Shown: positions 25,760-34,697 of the stretch, in pieces | Position numbering within the stretch: the stretch's first letter is position 1 | How the letters are laid out: each line of letters begins with the position of its first letter | Source: Planctomycetota bacterium | GTDB taxonomy: Bacteria; Planctomycetota; SZUA-567 | Direction: 5' to 3' | DNA: 64,000 nucleotides | NCBI GenBank assembly: GCA_031254915.1 | Contig: JAIRTL010000005.1 | Coordinates: forward strand, 1 to 64,000 | The notes under the pieces: generated by a model | Told to the model about the DNA's origin: nothing | Database searches by the model: none | Seen by the model: only the letters and a program-made list of their open reading frames with translations | Position numbers and translations under genes: made by a program

Positions 25760-26226
25760 TCCGCTTTTCCCTTCCGGGGCCGCAATTCATCGGTATCCAG
25801 CAATATCGTCACCGGCCCGTCGTTGACGAGGCTGACGTCCATGTGCGCGCCGAACACGCCGCGCCCGACCGGAATGCCGAGCGCTTCGAGCTCGCGGCAG
25901 AACTGCATGTACAGCGGTTCCGCCCGTTCGGGCCTGGCCGCATCGATGAAGGACGGACGGTTGCCCTGGCTCGCATCGCCATACAGGGTGAATTGGCTGA
26001 CGACAAGCGCGCCGCCGTTGACCTGGCCAAGCGCCAGGTTCATTTTGCCCGCATCGTCGACAAACACCCTGAGGCGGGCGACCTTCGAGGCGAGGAACCT
26101 CGCCTCCTCCCCGGTGTCCGCCGTGGTCACGCCGAGAAGGACCAAAAACCCGCACCCTATCCCGCCCGTCGTCTTGCCGTCCACGACGACGCGCGCCGAG
26201 GACACACGCTGCACAACCGCGCGCAT
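25756..26226 (-). CDS. dtd: D-aminoacyl-tRNA deacylase
   Basis: 156 residues. It removes D-amino acids mistakenly loaded on tRNA. Both signature motifs are intact: SQFTLYGD and the Gly-cisPro-type NDGPVT near the end. I chose the second of two tandem ATGs because MRAVVQRVSSARV aligns with the family start; GGGAG lies 8 bases before it. Coupled to dapB by a 4-base overlap. Confidence 0.95.
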   Translation of the reverse strand: MRAVVQRVSSARVVVDGKTTGGIGCGFLVLLGVTTADTGEEARFLASKVARLRVFVDDAGKMNLALGQVNGGALVVSQFTLYGDASQGNRPSFIDAARPERAEPLYMQFCRELEALGIPVGRGVFGAHMDVSLVNDGPVTILLDTDELRPRKGKAE

Positions 26227-26255
26227 CATTCAGTCTCCCGCGGGTATTGAGCCGT

Positions 26256-26747
26256 TTACAGGGCGAACAGCGTCTCGAGCATCCCGGTTCCGGCTGCGGT
26301 CTTGAAGATTTTGTCATGGACGCTTTGGATTGCCGGTTTCGCCATGCCGCCTTCGTCGCAGTTGACGAGGAAATCCGCCTCGACAAGTATCCGGTGGTCG
26401 AGGTCCCGGATGTCGGCGTATTCGTGGTGGTGGGCGATGAGCCATTTAACCCGGTCGACGCGTTGCGCCGGGCAGTTGTACGTGGCGAGGATGTCCCCGG
26501 CTATCGGCGGACCCTCGACCTGCTGGTATTGTCCGCCCGGCGAACCGTGTTTTTCAATGCTCGGCTTAATTCCGATGTCGTGAAGGAAGCAGGCGACGCG
26601 CAGCCAGTGCAGATCCTCCGCCGGCATGCCTTCCGCGACGCCAATCAGTTCCGCGTATGAATCCACCTTGAGAAAGTGGTTGGCGCGGCGGCGGTCCGGA
26701 TCGCAGGCGAGAATGTCTTCGAACAAGGATTCAAGGTTCGGGTTCAT
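26256..26747 (-). CDS. Small HD-domain protein
   Basis: 163 residues. HD-superfamily metal-binding residues are visible: an early H in ANHFLKVDSYAELI, FLHDIG, and IAHHHEYAD followed by a late D (LVEADFLV). Such proteins are usually metal-dependent phosphohydrolases; the substrate is unknown. The ATG at 26747 has GAGGA 7 bases upstream and starts 2 bases after the stop of the methyltransferase gene, so the two are co-translated. The long open frame upstream is a shadow of that gene. Confidence 0.82.
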   Translation of the reverse strand: MNPNLESLFEDILACDPDRRRANHFLKVDSYAELIGVAEGMPAEDLHWLRVACFLHDIGIKPSIEKHGSPGGQYQQVEGPPIAGDILATYNCPAQRVDRVKWLIAHHHEYADIRDLDHRILVEADFLVNCDEGGMAKPAIQSVHDKIFKTAAGTGMLETLFAL

Positions 26748-26749
26748 GG

Positions 26750-27628
26750 TCAATCCTCGTAGGGCGCTTCGCGGTCGGGTTCGAGCGGTTCGGCGTCGGG
26801 GTTTTTCTTGTCGCGCCAGGCGACGTTGATGAGCAGGTCGCCGCCATCCAGCCCGAAGCCCGGGTAGGCGCGCGTTTCCAGATGCGCGAAGCCGGCGACG
26901 CGGGTGACGTCCTTCCAGTGCCGCCAGGTCCAGTAGGCGGGACGGCGCAGGGTGGTCGATTCGAGCCGCGCCTCGCCGTTTTCCTCGCTGACGTAGAGCA
27001 TCCGGTCGTCGATGTAGTCCGCCGCCTTGGTGCGCAATTTCACCAGCGTGCAGGTGACTTTCCCTTCCCTGACGAACCATTCCACCTTCTCGGGCGGCCC
27101 CGACGACCAGTCCTTTTCGACCCGGTCGCGGGGGCCGCTTTCCGGTTCGCCTTCCGTCGCGCCCACGAACATGAGGAAACCGCCGGGATTGAGGGCGTGG
27201 TACAGCCCCACGAGCGCAACGCCGAGGTGGTCCCACGACGGCTCGAGGTTGAGGCCGGTGACGAGGATGCCGTCGAAATGGTGCGGCATGTTTTTGGGCA
27301 GTTCGTTCCAGGCGGAGCGGAAAAAGGCGACGGAGGCGTTTTCGTCCCGCGCCAGCTCGCGGGCGTAATTGACCGCGACGCCGGAGATGTCGGACCCGAC
27401 GACGTTCATGCCCTTTTCGGCCAGATACACCGCCCGCCGTCCAAGTCCGCAGGATGCATCCAGCAGCGCCCGCGCGTCCACCATCCGCGCCAGGTCGGCG
27501 AAGGCGCGGGCCGGGCCGCCGCCCTGGCCGTGGATGGCGGTGCGAAAGCCGCTCCGCCAGCGCTCGCGCCTAAACCACTCCCACCGGTGGATGAGGTCCC
27601 AATCGGTCGTGGTGAATTGGCTGCTCAT
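26750..27628 (-). CDS. SAM-dependent methyltransferase, class I
   Basis: 292 residues. The SAM-binding motif I is LLDASCGLGRRAVYLAEKG followed by the acidic MNVVGSDIS (motif II). FDGILVTGLNLEP and LNPGGFLMFVGAT correspond to motifs IV and V. The substrate is not evident. It lies between argC (25 bases upstream) and the HD protein (2 bases downstream). The neighbours give no clear substrate hint. Confidence 0.85.
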   Translation of the reverse strand: MSSQFTTTDWDLIHRWEWFRRERWRSGFRTAIHGQGGGPARAFADLARMVDARALLDASCGLGRRAVYLAEKGMNVVGSDISGVAVNYARELARDENASVAFFRSAWNELPKNMPHHFDGILVTGLNLEPSWDHLGVALVGLYHALNPGGFLMFVGATEGEPESGPRDRVEKDWSSGPPEKVEWFVREGKVTCTLVKLRTKAADYIDDRMLYVSEENGEARLESTTLRRPAYWTWRHWKDVTRVAGFAHLETRAYPGFGLDGGDLLINVAWRDKKNPDAEPLEPDREAPYED

Positions 27629-27653
27629 GGTCGGAGTCCTTCATGCATAGACT

Positions 27654-28712
27654 TCAGGGGTGCGCCGCCGGCCGGTCGAGGCCGAGCGTCTCGGGGTAGC
27701 CAAACATAAGATTGAGATTCTGGACGGCCGAACCGGCCTGTCCCTTGAGCAAGTTGTCGATATGACTGATGGCGCGGAAGGTGCCGGTCCTTTCGTCCGC
27801 GGCGACGGTGACGACGCAGCGGTTGGATTCGCGCACATCGCCGGTGGCGACGGGCGAGGCCGCATCCTTGACGGCGACGAACGGCGACGCGGCGTAAAAC
27901 TCGCGATAGGCGGACAAAAGGCGCTTCTGGTCGATGCCGGGCGCGAGCCGGCCGTACAGGCAGCTGAGGATTCCCCGGCATACGGGCACGACTTGGGGAG
28001 TGAAGGCGACGGCGATTTCGGCGCCGGCGAGGTTGGTGAGTTCGCGCTCCACCTCCATCACGTGCTGGTGACCGGACAGCCGGTAGGCGTTCATGCTGTC
28101 GTAGCGCTCGGGATAATGATGCGACGGCGAAGGCTTTTTGCCGGCGCCGGAAATCCCCGATTTGCAGTCGCAGACGATGCCGGCCCTTTCGACAAGGCCG
28201 TCCCCGACGGCGGGCGCGAGACCGAGAATGCAGGAGACGGCGAAACAGCCGGGATTGCCGACCAGATCGGCGCGGCCGAGTTCGTCGCGGTGCAGTTCGG
28301 CGAGTCCGTACACGGCGCGGGGCAGCAGTTCCGGCGCCTTGTGTTGCGGATCCTTGCCGAGGCGGCGGGCGTACTCGGCGTATAGATCCTCCGAGTTGAA
28401 GCGGAAGTCGCCGGAGAAGTCGAGGAATTTCCGCCCGGCCGAGAGTTCGCGCCCGGCATTGACCATGCCCACGCCGTCCGGCGTCGAGCAGACGACGACA
28501 TCCGCCGGAACGGCGAGGAAATCGGGCGCGTCGGGCGCGTGAAGCGGCAGATCGCAATAGCCTTCGAGGTACGGCCAAACGGCGGACAGGGGTTTGCCGA
28601 CGTCCTGGGTGGCGGCGACGGCGGCGATGCGGAATTCGGGGTGGCGAAGCAACAGTTCGACCATGCCGAGGCCGCCGTATCCGGTGGCACCGATGATTTT
28701 TACGTCAGGCAT
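27654..28712 (-). CDS. argC: N-acetyl-gamma-glutamyl-phosphate reductase
   Basis: 352 residues. It reduces N-acetylglutamyl phosphate in arginine synthesis. KIIGATGYGGLGMVELLLRHPEF is the NADP-binding start, GNPGCFAVSCILGLAP holds the catalytic cysteine, and SHHYPERYDSMNAY plus SGHQHVMEVE are typical of ArgC. The ATG at 28712 has GGAGG 6 bases upstream and overlaps rsfS by 8 bases. No other arg gene is in the window. Confidence 0.96.
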   Translation of the reverse strand: MPDVKIIGATGYGGLGMVELLLRHPEFRIAAVAATQDVGKPLSAVWPYLEGYCDLPLHAPDAPDFLAVPADVVVCSTPDGVGMVNAGRELSAGRKFLDFSGDFRFNSEDLYAEYARRLGKDPQHKAPELLPRAVYGLAELHRDELGRADLVGNPGCFAVSCILGLAPAVGDGLVERAGIVCDCKSGISGAGKKPSPSHHYPERYDSMNAYRLSGHQHVMEVERELTNLAGAEIAVAFTPQVVPVCRGILSCLYGRLAPGIDQKRLLSAYREFYAASPFVAVKDAASPVATGDVRESNRCVVTVAADERTGTFRAISHIDNLLKGQAGSAVQNLNLMFGYPETLGLDRPAAHP

Positions 28713-29142
28713 TCCGATCCTCCGTCGCAAACCGGTCGGGCGTGGCGGTCGGGATATAGCCTTCCATCCAGTCGATCCTCGGCGCATCGCCCCACAGGTC
28801 TTCGAGGCGGTAGAATTCCCGCGCCGCCCTATCGAAGACATGGACGAGGATGTCCCCGAAGTCGACCAGCACCCAGCCGCTTTCGCGGCCCGGCTGGGTG
28901 AGCCGCTTGCCGCCGGACCGCGAAAGCGCCTTCTCCGCCGCCCGGGTCGCGCCCCGCACCTGCGCGACGCTGGCGGCGGAGGCGACGACGAAAAAGTCGG
29001 CGTAATCGACGAGGGTGCGCAGGTCGAGGACGACGATGTCCTCGGCCCGCCGCTCGTACATGGCGCGCGCCGCCAGGACGGCGAGGTCGCGGTTCCGGCG
29101 TTCGGCGTCGCCGGGCGCCGGTTTTTCGATTTTTCCGCTCAT
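28705..29142 (-). CDS. rsfS: Ribosome silencing factor RsfS
   Basis: 145 residues. The family core VVLDLRTLVDYADFFVVASAASVAQVRG is followed by ESGWVLVDFGDILVHVFDRAAREFYRLEDLWGDAP. RsfS binds uL14 and blocks joining of ribosomal subunits under nutrient stress. First gene of the operon running to dapB. A composite R1/R2/R3 repeat lies just upstream. Confidence 0.95.
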   Translation of the reverse strand: MSGKIEKPAPGDAERRNRDLAVLAARAMYERRAEDIVVLDLRTLVDYADFFVVASAASVAQVRGATRAAEKALSRSGGKRLTQPGRESGWVLVDFGDILVHVFDRAAREFYRLEDLWGDAPRIDWMEGYIPTATPDRFATEDRNA

Positions 29143-29164
29143 GCCCCCCGGACTTTCCTTTCAA

Positions 29165-29500
29165 TATATTCCGGGCGCTGCCCGAAATTGTGGGGATGGG
29201 GTATGGGGGTTGCCCGGTTCCATATTTACTTCCCATAGGACGTTTTCGGAAATGAATGGCCTCCCTGTTGCGTTTTCGGGCTCGACTGCGCCGACCAAAA
29301 ACACGCCGGGGAAAGGTCAACAATTTACGAAAACGCCGTGGGGGGGGTGCGAAGTTGAATGGACATCCCATTGCGCATTTCGGTTTGTCCCATCGCATCC
29401 CAAAACGCCAAGTCTTTCGCAACATTCGGCTAAAATGCGCCAGTCGCTTCATGGCCGCGCGCAGTTGAGGCAATCACAACCCCAGACCGTGAACGGTATA
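29165..29500 (+). repeat. Composite repeat: R1 interrupted by R2 and R3
   Basis: The longest repeat in the window. R1 left part about 29165-29236 (GCCCGAAATTGTGGGGATGGGG...GGGGGTTGCCC); R2 about 29238-29337 (CGTTTTCGGAAATGAATGGCC...); R3 about 29341-29410 (GCGAAGTTGAATGGACATCCC...); R1 right tail about 29430-29500 (CAGTTGAGGCAATCACAAC...GAACGGTATA). R2 alone recurs at 55.33 kb and R3 alone at 53.10 kb, which defines the joints. It fills the 420-bp gap between rsfS and hrpA. Confidence 0.8.
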
Positions 29501-29562
29501 ATATTCTAGACAACATCACAAACAGCGCAACGCGGAAATGACCCGCGCGGGAACGGCGCGTT

Positions 29563-32500
29563 TCACTCCTTCCCGGACGCGAGAAAACGACGCCACGCCC
29601 CGTCGATTTTTTTCATGCTTGTCCGCACCTTCTGTCCGCCTTCCTGGGCGAAAAGGCCGATACGCCATTCCTCGGTGAGCCAGCGATACTCGAGAAGCAG
29701 CCGGAAGCGGATCGCGTCCGGATCCTCGGCGGCGGCGAGGTCGTAGCGTTTGCGTAGCGGCAAGAATTCCTGAAGCCGCCGCCGGTCCTTGGCGAGGGCG
29801 TAATTAAGGCGCTCCATCCGCTTTTCCGCCGCCAGCACGTAGCGGGGAAGCTGGCGGATCTGTTCGGCCGAGGCGTACTCCAGCACTTTCGGCGCCAAAA
29901 GCGACTCGACCTGGATCAGAATATCGCGGTACGATTCGGCGTGCGCCGGCGTCGGCGGGCGCTCGAGCCCGAACAGCATCGCCGACGCCGCACTGTACGC
30001 TTCATCGACGGCCCGAGACACCGCCATGCACACGGGATAGAGCTTTTCCTCTCCGGCCGCGACGCGCTCGAGAAAACCATGGTGCGTTCGCGGCGGGTGA
30101 AGCGCGTCCATGGCCTCGTCCACCGCGGCGCGGACGAAATCGTCCGCCAGTTTTCCGCCGCCGCCGAGCGTCCGCGCCACGGCAGCGGCCGGGGCGGAAA
30201 TCTTCACGTCCTTGCGCAATTTGACGAGTTGCCTGTCGAGGGTGAGGTAGACGGCGCGGCGAAATCCCGCCGGCATGGCGAGGTCGGCCTCGCGGCGGGT
30301 GTGGTACAGGCGCACGCCCACCGTTTTGCCCTCGTCCACGAGCGCCGGGAAAGCGGCCGCGCCGGCGCCGGAGCGGATCTCGATGCGTTCCGGAAGGTCG
30401 CCGAAGTCCCAGGCGGTGTGGCCGGTCTTTTCGTATTTATCCTTGTCCATGCCGTCGAAGGCGTTGCGCGCCGCGAGCTTGAGGTCGGCCGCGAGGCCGG
30501 CCAGGTCGCGCCCCCGCCCCACCACCCCGCCGCTCCAATCAAGCGCCCTGACGTTTATGACAAGATACGCCGGAAGCGAAGCGAAATTCCATTCCGTCTC
30601 GGGAATCCTGATGCCGGAAACTTTCCACGCCGCTTCGGAAAGCGCCGCCCGGAACGGTCGGTCGGGCTTGTCGAGGTGCGGCAGGATCGCGTCGGCGGAT
30701 TGCGGGATGGGGGTGAATTCGCGGCGAAGCGACTTCGGCAGGCCGCGAAGCAGTTCCGCCACCTTCGCGCCGAGCAGCCCGGGAACAAGCCAGTCGAGCC
30801 GCCATTCCGGCAGGTTCGGGATGTCGGCGACCGGCACGGTCATGGTCACGCCGTCTTCCGCCGCGCCGGGGTGGAACCGGTAGCTCAGCGGATAGCGGCG
30901 GCCGAGCACATCCAGTTCCGGCGGGAAGCGGTCGGGGGTGATGCCGTGCAGCGGGTGTTCGAGAAGGTAGTCGCGGGTCATGCGGAGCGCGCCTGGATTC
31001 TCCCGCTCTGCGCGGAGCGCGAAGTCGGCGAGCGCCTTGTCGTTATGGACGCCGGCGGGAAGGCGTTCGTCGTAAAAGGCGTGGACGGCGGCGTCGCTGA
31101 CCATCACCGCCTGCCGCGCCTTGTGCGCCAGATCGGCGACTGCCTCCTTCAGCGCCTCGTTTTCCCGGAAAAACGGCGGCTTCGCCCGCAGTTTGCCCTC
31201 GACCAGCGCCTGGCGGATAAACACTTCCCGCGCCCCGGCCGGATTCACGGACCCGTAATGCACCTTTCGGCCGACCACAACCGGCAACCCGTAGACCTCG
31301 ACTTTTTCGCGGGCGCGGACAAAGCCGCCGCGCTCGTCGTAATACGGTTCGGAATAACTTCGTCTGGCGAGCGGCCCGGCGAGTTCCTCGATCCACAGCG
31401 GGTCGATTTCGGCGACGCCGCGCCCGAACATGCGGCTTGTTTCCACCAGTTCCGCCGCCATGACCCACGGCGGCGTCTTGCCTTTTTCGCGCACCATGCC
31501 CGGTTTTTCGCCTGCCTCGCGGCTGGCGGCGCGGCGGTCCCTGGCGGCGCGGGCTAGTCCCGAACCCGGCCAGAGCAGAAATTTGACGCCGCGCGCGCCC
31601 TGGTAATCGCCGTCGTCCGTCCGCTTGCCGGTGCGGCCGAGCAGGCCGGCGAGGAGCGAGCGGTGCAGCCGGGCGTAGCCGCCGTCCTTGTCGCGCCCAA
31701 GGTCCCGTCCCGGTTTGGCGAAACGGTCGGGCAGGCTGGCCATGATTTCCCCGGTCTGGCGGCGGATGTCGCGCCACTCCTGCATGCGAAGATAATTGAG
31801 GAAATTCTGCCGGCAGAATTTCCTCGCCTGCGACTTGGACGGCAGGGTCGCGAGCGCGTCGTCGTAGAATTTCCACAGTTCGAGCCAGGCGAGATAATCC
31901 GACTTCGGATGAAGAAACCGACGGTGCAGCGCGTCCGCCTCGCCCTGCTTGGCCAGAGGCCGTTCCCTCGGATCCTGCACGGACAGCATGGCGACGATGG
32001 TCAGCGCCGGATCGAGGGCGCCGTTGCGCTTGGCTTCGAGAAGAATGCGCGCGAACCTTGGTTCCACGGGAAGGACGGCCATGCGCCGCCCGGACGGCGT
32101 GATGCCGCCGCCGTCCTCGAGCGCGCCAAGTTCGACGAGTTCGCGGTAGCCTTCGCGCACCCGCGCCGGCTGGGGCGGGTCGAGAAACGGGAAATCCTCC
32201 ATCGGGCCGAGGCCGAGATGGCGCAGGCGGAGAATGACGGAGGCAAGGGAGGCGCGGCGGATCTCCGGGTCGGTGTACGGCGGCCGCTTCTCGAAGTCGG
32301 CTTCGCTGTACAGCCTGACGCAGATGCCGGGCGCGACGCGCCCGGCGCGGCCTTTACGCTGCTCGGCCGACGCCTGGCTGATTTTTTCGATCTGAAGGCG
32401 TTCGACCGAAGCGCGGTCGAGCGCCCGACGGACGCGCGCCAGTCCGGAATCCACGACCGCCCTGACGCCGGGGATGGTGAGCGACGTTTCCGCGACGTTG

Positions 32501-33564
32501 GTGGAGAGAATGATTTTGCGAACATCCGGCTGGAAGACGCGCTGCTGCTCCTCCTGCGTCAGCCGCGAAAAGAGGGGAAGAATGCCGAACCCGCCGGGAC
32601 CGGATTTGGCGAGCGTATCCATCGCCTCGCGGATGTCGGCTTCGCCGGGAAGAAAGACGAGAATGTCCCCTTCCGGCAACTCGTTGGCCAGTCCCTCGAC
32701 GGCGCGCAGAACCATCACGGACAGGTCGGGATCATCGTCCTCGTCCTCGGCCGGCGGAACGTAGCGCACTTCCACCGGGTAGGTTCTGCCCTCGATCTCG
32801 ATCGCCGGAGCGCCGTTGTAATACCCGCTGAACCTGGCGGTGTCAAGGGTGGCGGAACTGACGATGAGCCGGAATTCCGGCCGATGGGGCAGAATGCGCT
32901 TGATGCAGCCAAGCAGGAGGTCGGTGTCGAGGTTGCGCTCGTGCGCTTCGTCGAGAATGATCGTGTCGTAGGCGAGAAGGTCGCGGTCGCGCTGGATTTC
33001 GTTGAGAAGAATGCCGTCGGTCATGAACTTCACGAGCGTCGTCGGCCTTGTCTTGGCCTGGAAGCGGACCTGGAAGCCGATTTCCCCGCCGAGGGGAACG
33101 CCGAGTTCGCGAGCGGTCCGCGCCGACACCGACATGGCGGCCAGGCGCCTCGGCTGGGTGACGCCGATCCTGCCACACACGCCCCGTCCAAGGTCGAGAC
33201 AGATTTTCGGAAGCTGGGTGGTTTTGCCGCTGCCGGTGGAGCCGGCGATGATCGTCACCTGGTTGTCGCGGATGGTTCCGGCGATTTCGTCCCGGCGGGC
33301 GCTGATCGGCAGCTCCTCCGGATAGACGATGGCGGGCACAGCGAGGCGGCGGCGTTCGCCAAGTTCGCGCGACGCCTCGAAACGCCGGAGGAGTTCGCCA
33401 GGGGCGTCTCCCGCGTTCAGGCGTTTTTCCGCCATTTCACGCAAACGCACCGCCTCGCGGACAAGCCGAGGGCGATCCTTGATCATGCAAAACCGGATGT
33501 TCTCCAGGACAAGGCCGGGGATGTCCCCGACCGTTTCCGCGTCCCGGTTTTCTTCAACCGCCAT
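29563..33564 (-). CDS. hrpA: ATP-dependent RNA helicase HrpA (DEAH box)
   Basis: 1333 residues, full length for bacterial HrpA. Motif I GSTGSGKTTQLPK, motif II DEAHERN, motif III SSATLD, motif V STNVAETSLTIPGV and motif VI QRKGRAGRVAPG are all present in the first 450 residues, followed by the helicase-associated and OB-type regions and the long DUF3418 C-terminus. HrpA unwinds RNA and rescues stalled ribosomes. The ATG at 33564 has no strong ribosome binding site. An R1 copy lies immediately upstream and may contain or adjoin the promoter. Confidence 0.96.
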   Translation of the reverse strand: MAVEENRDAETVGDIPGLVLENIRFCMIKDRPRLVREAVRLREMAEKRLNAGDAPGELLRRFEASRELGERRRLAVPAIVYPEELPISARRDEIAGTIRDNQVTIIAGSTGSGKTTQLPKICLDLGRGVCGRIGVTQPRRLAAMSVSARTARELGVPLGGEIGFQVRFQAKTRPTTLVKFMTDGILLNEIQRDRDLLAYDTIILDEAHERNLDTDLLLGCIKRILPHRPEFRLIVSSATLDTARFSGYYNGAPAIEIEGRTYPVEVRYVPPAEDEDDDPDLSVMVLRAVEGLANELPEGDILVFLPGEADIREAMDTLAKSGPGGFGILPLFSRLTQEEQQRVFQPDVRKIILSTNVAETSLTIPGVRAVVDSGLARVRRALDRASVERLQIEKISQASAEQRKGRAGRVAPGICVRLYSEADFEKRPPYTDPEIRRASLASVILRLRHLGLGPMEDFPFLDPPQPARVREGYRELVELGALEDGGGITPSGRRMAVLPVEPRFARILLEAKRNGALDPALTIVAMLSVQDPRERPLAKQGEADALHRRFLHPKSDYLAWLELWKFYDDALATLPSKSQARKFCRQNFLNYLRMQEWRDIRRQTGEIMASLPDRFAKPGRDLGRDKDGGYARLHRSLLAGLLGRTGKRTDDGDYQGARGVKFLLWPGSGLARAARDRRAASREAGEKPGMVREKGKTPPWVMAAELVETSRMFGRGVAEIDPLWIEELAGPLARRSYSEPYYDERGGFVRAREKVEVYGLPVVVGRKVHYGSVNPAGAREVFIRQALVEGKLRAKPPFFRENEALKEAVADLAHKARQAVMVSDAAVHAFYDERLPAGVHNDKALADFALRAERENPGALRMTRDYLLEHPLHGITPDRFPPELDVLGRRYPLSYRFHPGAAEDGVTMTVPVADIPNLPEWRLDWLVPGLLGAKVAELLRGLPKSLRREFTPIPQSADAILPHLDKPDRPFRAALSEAAWKVSGIRIPETEWNFASLPAYLVINVRALDWSGGVVGRGRDLAGLAADLKLAARNAFDGMDKDKYEKTGHTAWDFGDLPERIEIRSGAGAAAFPALVDEGKTVGVRLYHTRREADLAMPAGFRRAVYLTLDRQLVKLRKDVKISAPAAAVARTLGGGGKLADDFVRAAVDEAMDALHPPRTHHGFLERVAAGEEKLYPVCMAVSRAVDEAYSAASAMLFGLERPPTPAHAESYRDILIQVESLLAPKVLEYASAEQIRQLPRYVLAAEKRMERLNYALAKDRRRLQEFLPLRKRYDLAAAEDPDAIRFRLLLEYRWLTEEWRIGLFAQEGGQKVRTSMKKIDGAWRRFLASGKE

Positions 33565-33566
33565 AA

Positions 33567-33643
33567 GGGAAACAGACGGGGAACAGGGAAGCCCCCATCC
33601 CCCATTTTCGCAATTTCGGGCCGTGCCCGGGATATGTGGTATA
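33567..33643 (-). repeat. R1 repeat, short copy
   Basis: The inner half of R1 only: CAGGGAAGCCCCCATCCCCC, ATTTTCGCAATTTCGGGCCGTGCCC, then GGTATA. It sits 3 bases upstream of the hrpA ATG, so it must lie in the hrpA leader or promoter. Confidence 0.8.
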
Positions 33644-33704
33644 CAACGCTCCGATTCGCCGACTGCCCATACTCTCTATAGGCGAAATCGACGGCGCGTG
33701 GTCA

Positions 33705-33745
33705 AGAAAAAACCCTCCGGCCGGCCCATACGGCCGACCGGAGGG
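33705..33745 (-). terminator. Terminator of the zinc-ribbon gene
   Basis: A 14-bp stem with one mismatch (33713-33726 with 33732-33745, GGCCGACCGGAGGG on the plus strand), followed by TTTTTTCT on the minus strand. It lies 36 bases past the stop of the zinc-ribbon gene. Confidence 0.92.
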
Positions 33746-33780
33746 TCGAGACTGCGTTGCTTGTGGAGAGAGGAGAAAGA

Positions 33781-34221
33781 TCAGGCCAGCGTCAACTCCG
33801 CAACCACCCAGTCGTGGAGCGTGGTCGGGGGAACGTGGACGTAATATTTTTGTCGCATGCGCTGCGTCGCCTTCTCGAGCGTCATCGCCTGTTTGATGAC
33901 CAGGTCCACGGCGGTGCGGCGGACGCGGTTGGTGAAGCGCCCCGATGGTTGCGCCAGGTGGTCCATGGGGAGCGAGAAGTGTTTCCGGCATTTTTCGCAG
34001 TAGTGTTTCGAGTACGTCACTTCGAGGACGGTCGGTCCGGAAATGCCCACTTCGCGCAGGCGGCGACGGCCGATGGAGTGGCGCTTGGACATCTCGCCGC
34101 ATTTCGGGCACGAGGAAGTTTTGCGGGACATGTTGATCTTGCGGTACTTGGTTCCGCGCGGCACCATCACCTTGGCGGTCGTCATGGTTTTCTCGGTCAC
34201 GGCCTTCTCCTCCGGAAACAT
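33781..34221 (-). CDS. Orphan zinc-ribbon/HTH protein resembling ISL3 transposase N-terminus
   Basis: 146 residues. A four-cysteine ribbon (SCPKCGEM and HYCEKCRKHF) is followed by a helical region with AVDLVIKQAMTLEKATQRM and a final PPTTLHDWV, which reads as a helix-turn-helix. The order (zinc ribbon, recognition of a CPxCG...C..C type, HTH) is that of the DNA-binding half of ISL3-family transposases, but the DDE catalytic part is absent. A strong terminator follows directly and the N-terminus is basic, so it looks like an intact small DNA-binding protein, not an accidental fragment. ATG 34221 has AGGA at 6 bases; a GTG at 34200 behind GGAGGAG is equally good. Confidence 0.7.
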   Translation of the reverse strand: MFPEEKAVTEKTMTTAKVMVPRGTKYRKINMSRKTSSCPKCGEMSKRHSIGRRRLREVGISGPTVLEVTYSKHYCEKCRKHFSLPMDHLAQPSGRFTNRVRRTAVDLVIKQAMTLEKATQRMRQKYYVHVPPTTLHDWVVAELTLA

Positions 34222-34697
34222 ATTTATCCTGACGCGTTCCGGTCGCTTCCCATACCGGGGCCTGCCCCGCCCCGCCTTCCCCCCGACCGGCGCGCGTTCC
34301 AACTAGCGCTGTACAAATGTTATCGGCGAAAGACACGGTCGCGGTTGAGGCGAAATTGCGTTTTTGCGTTTTTTTATGCGTTTCCAAAAACGTCGCGTGG
34401 GGGCGGTTCAATATCGGGAACGCCGTTCCGGGCCGTGAACCGTGAACGATGTATATACCGAAGCCACGTGGAATTTTGGTTCCTTGAACCTGCAGCCGGG
34501 AGTGCGCGCACAGGTTATGAAATTGAAAACCGGATTTCCAGCGCGCTCCGGCATAAACGGCGCGGCAAAGTCCGCGCCGCCGGGACGGTGCAATGTTTTT
34601 CCATCAAAAGAAGCTGACGGTATGGCGTGAATTACCTTCGTTTAGATCATTCTCGAGAACGGACGGTCCGACCGCCAGTCGCCTCGCATTCATGCGG
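34222..34697. other. Intergenic 476 bp with hairpin
   Basis: No gene found. It contains a T-rich tract (about 34358-34390), a trace of the R1 outer end (CCGTGAACCGTGAACG, 34434-34449) and a perfect 8-bp hairpin CGGCGCGG-CAAAGT-CCGCGCCG (34558-34579). On the minus strand the hairpin is followed by TTTATG and could weakly terminate hisC. Confidence 0.4.
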
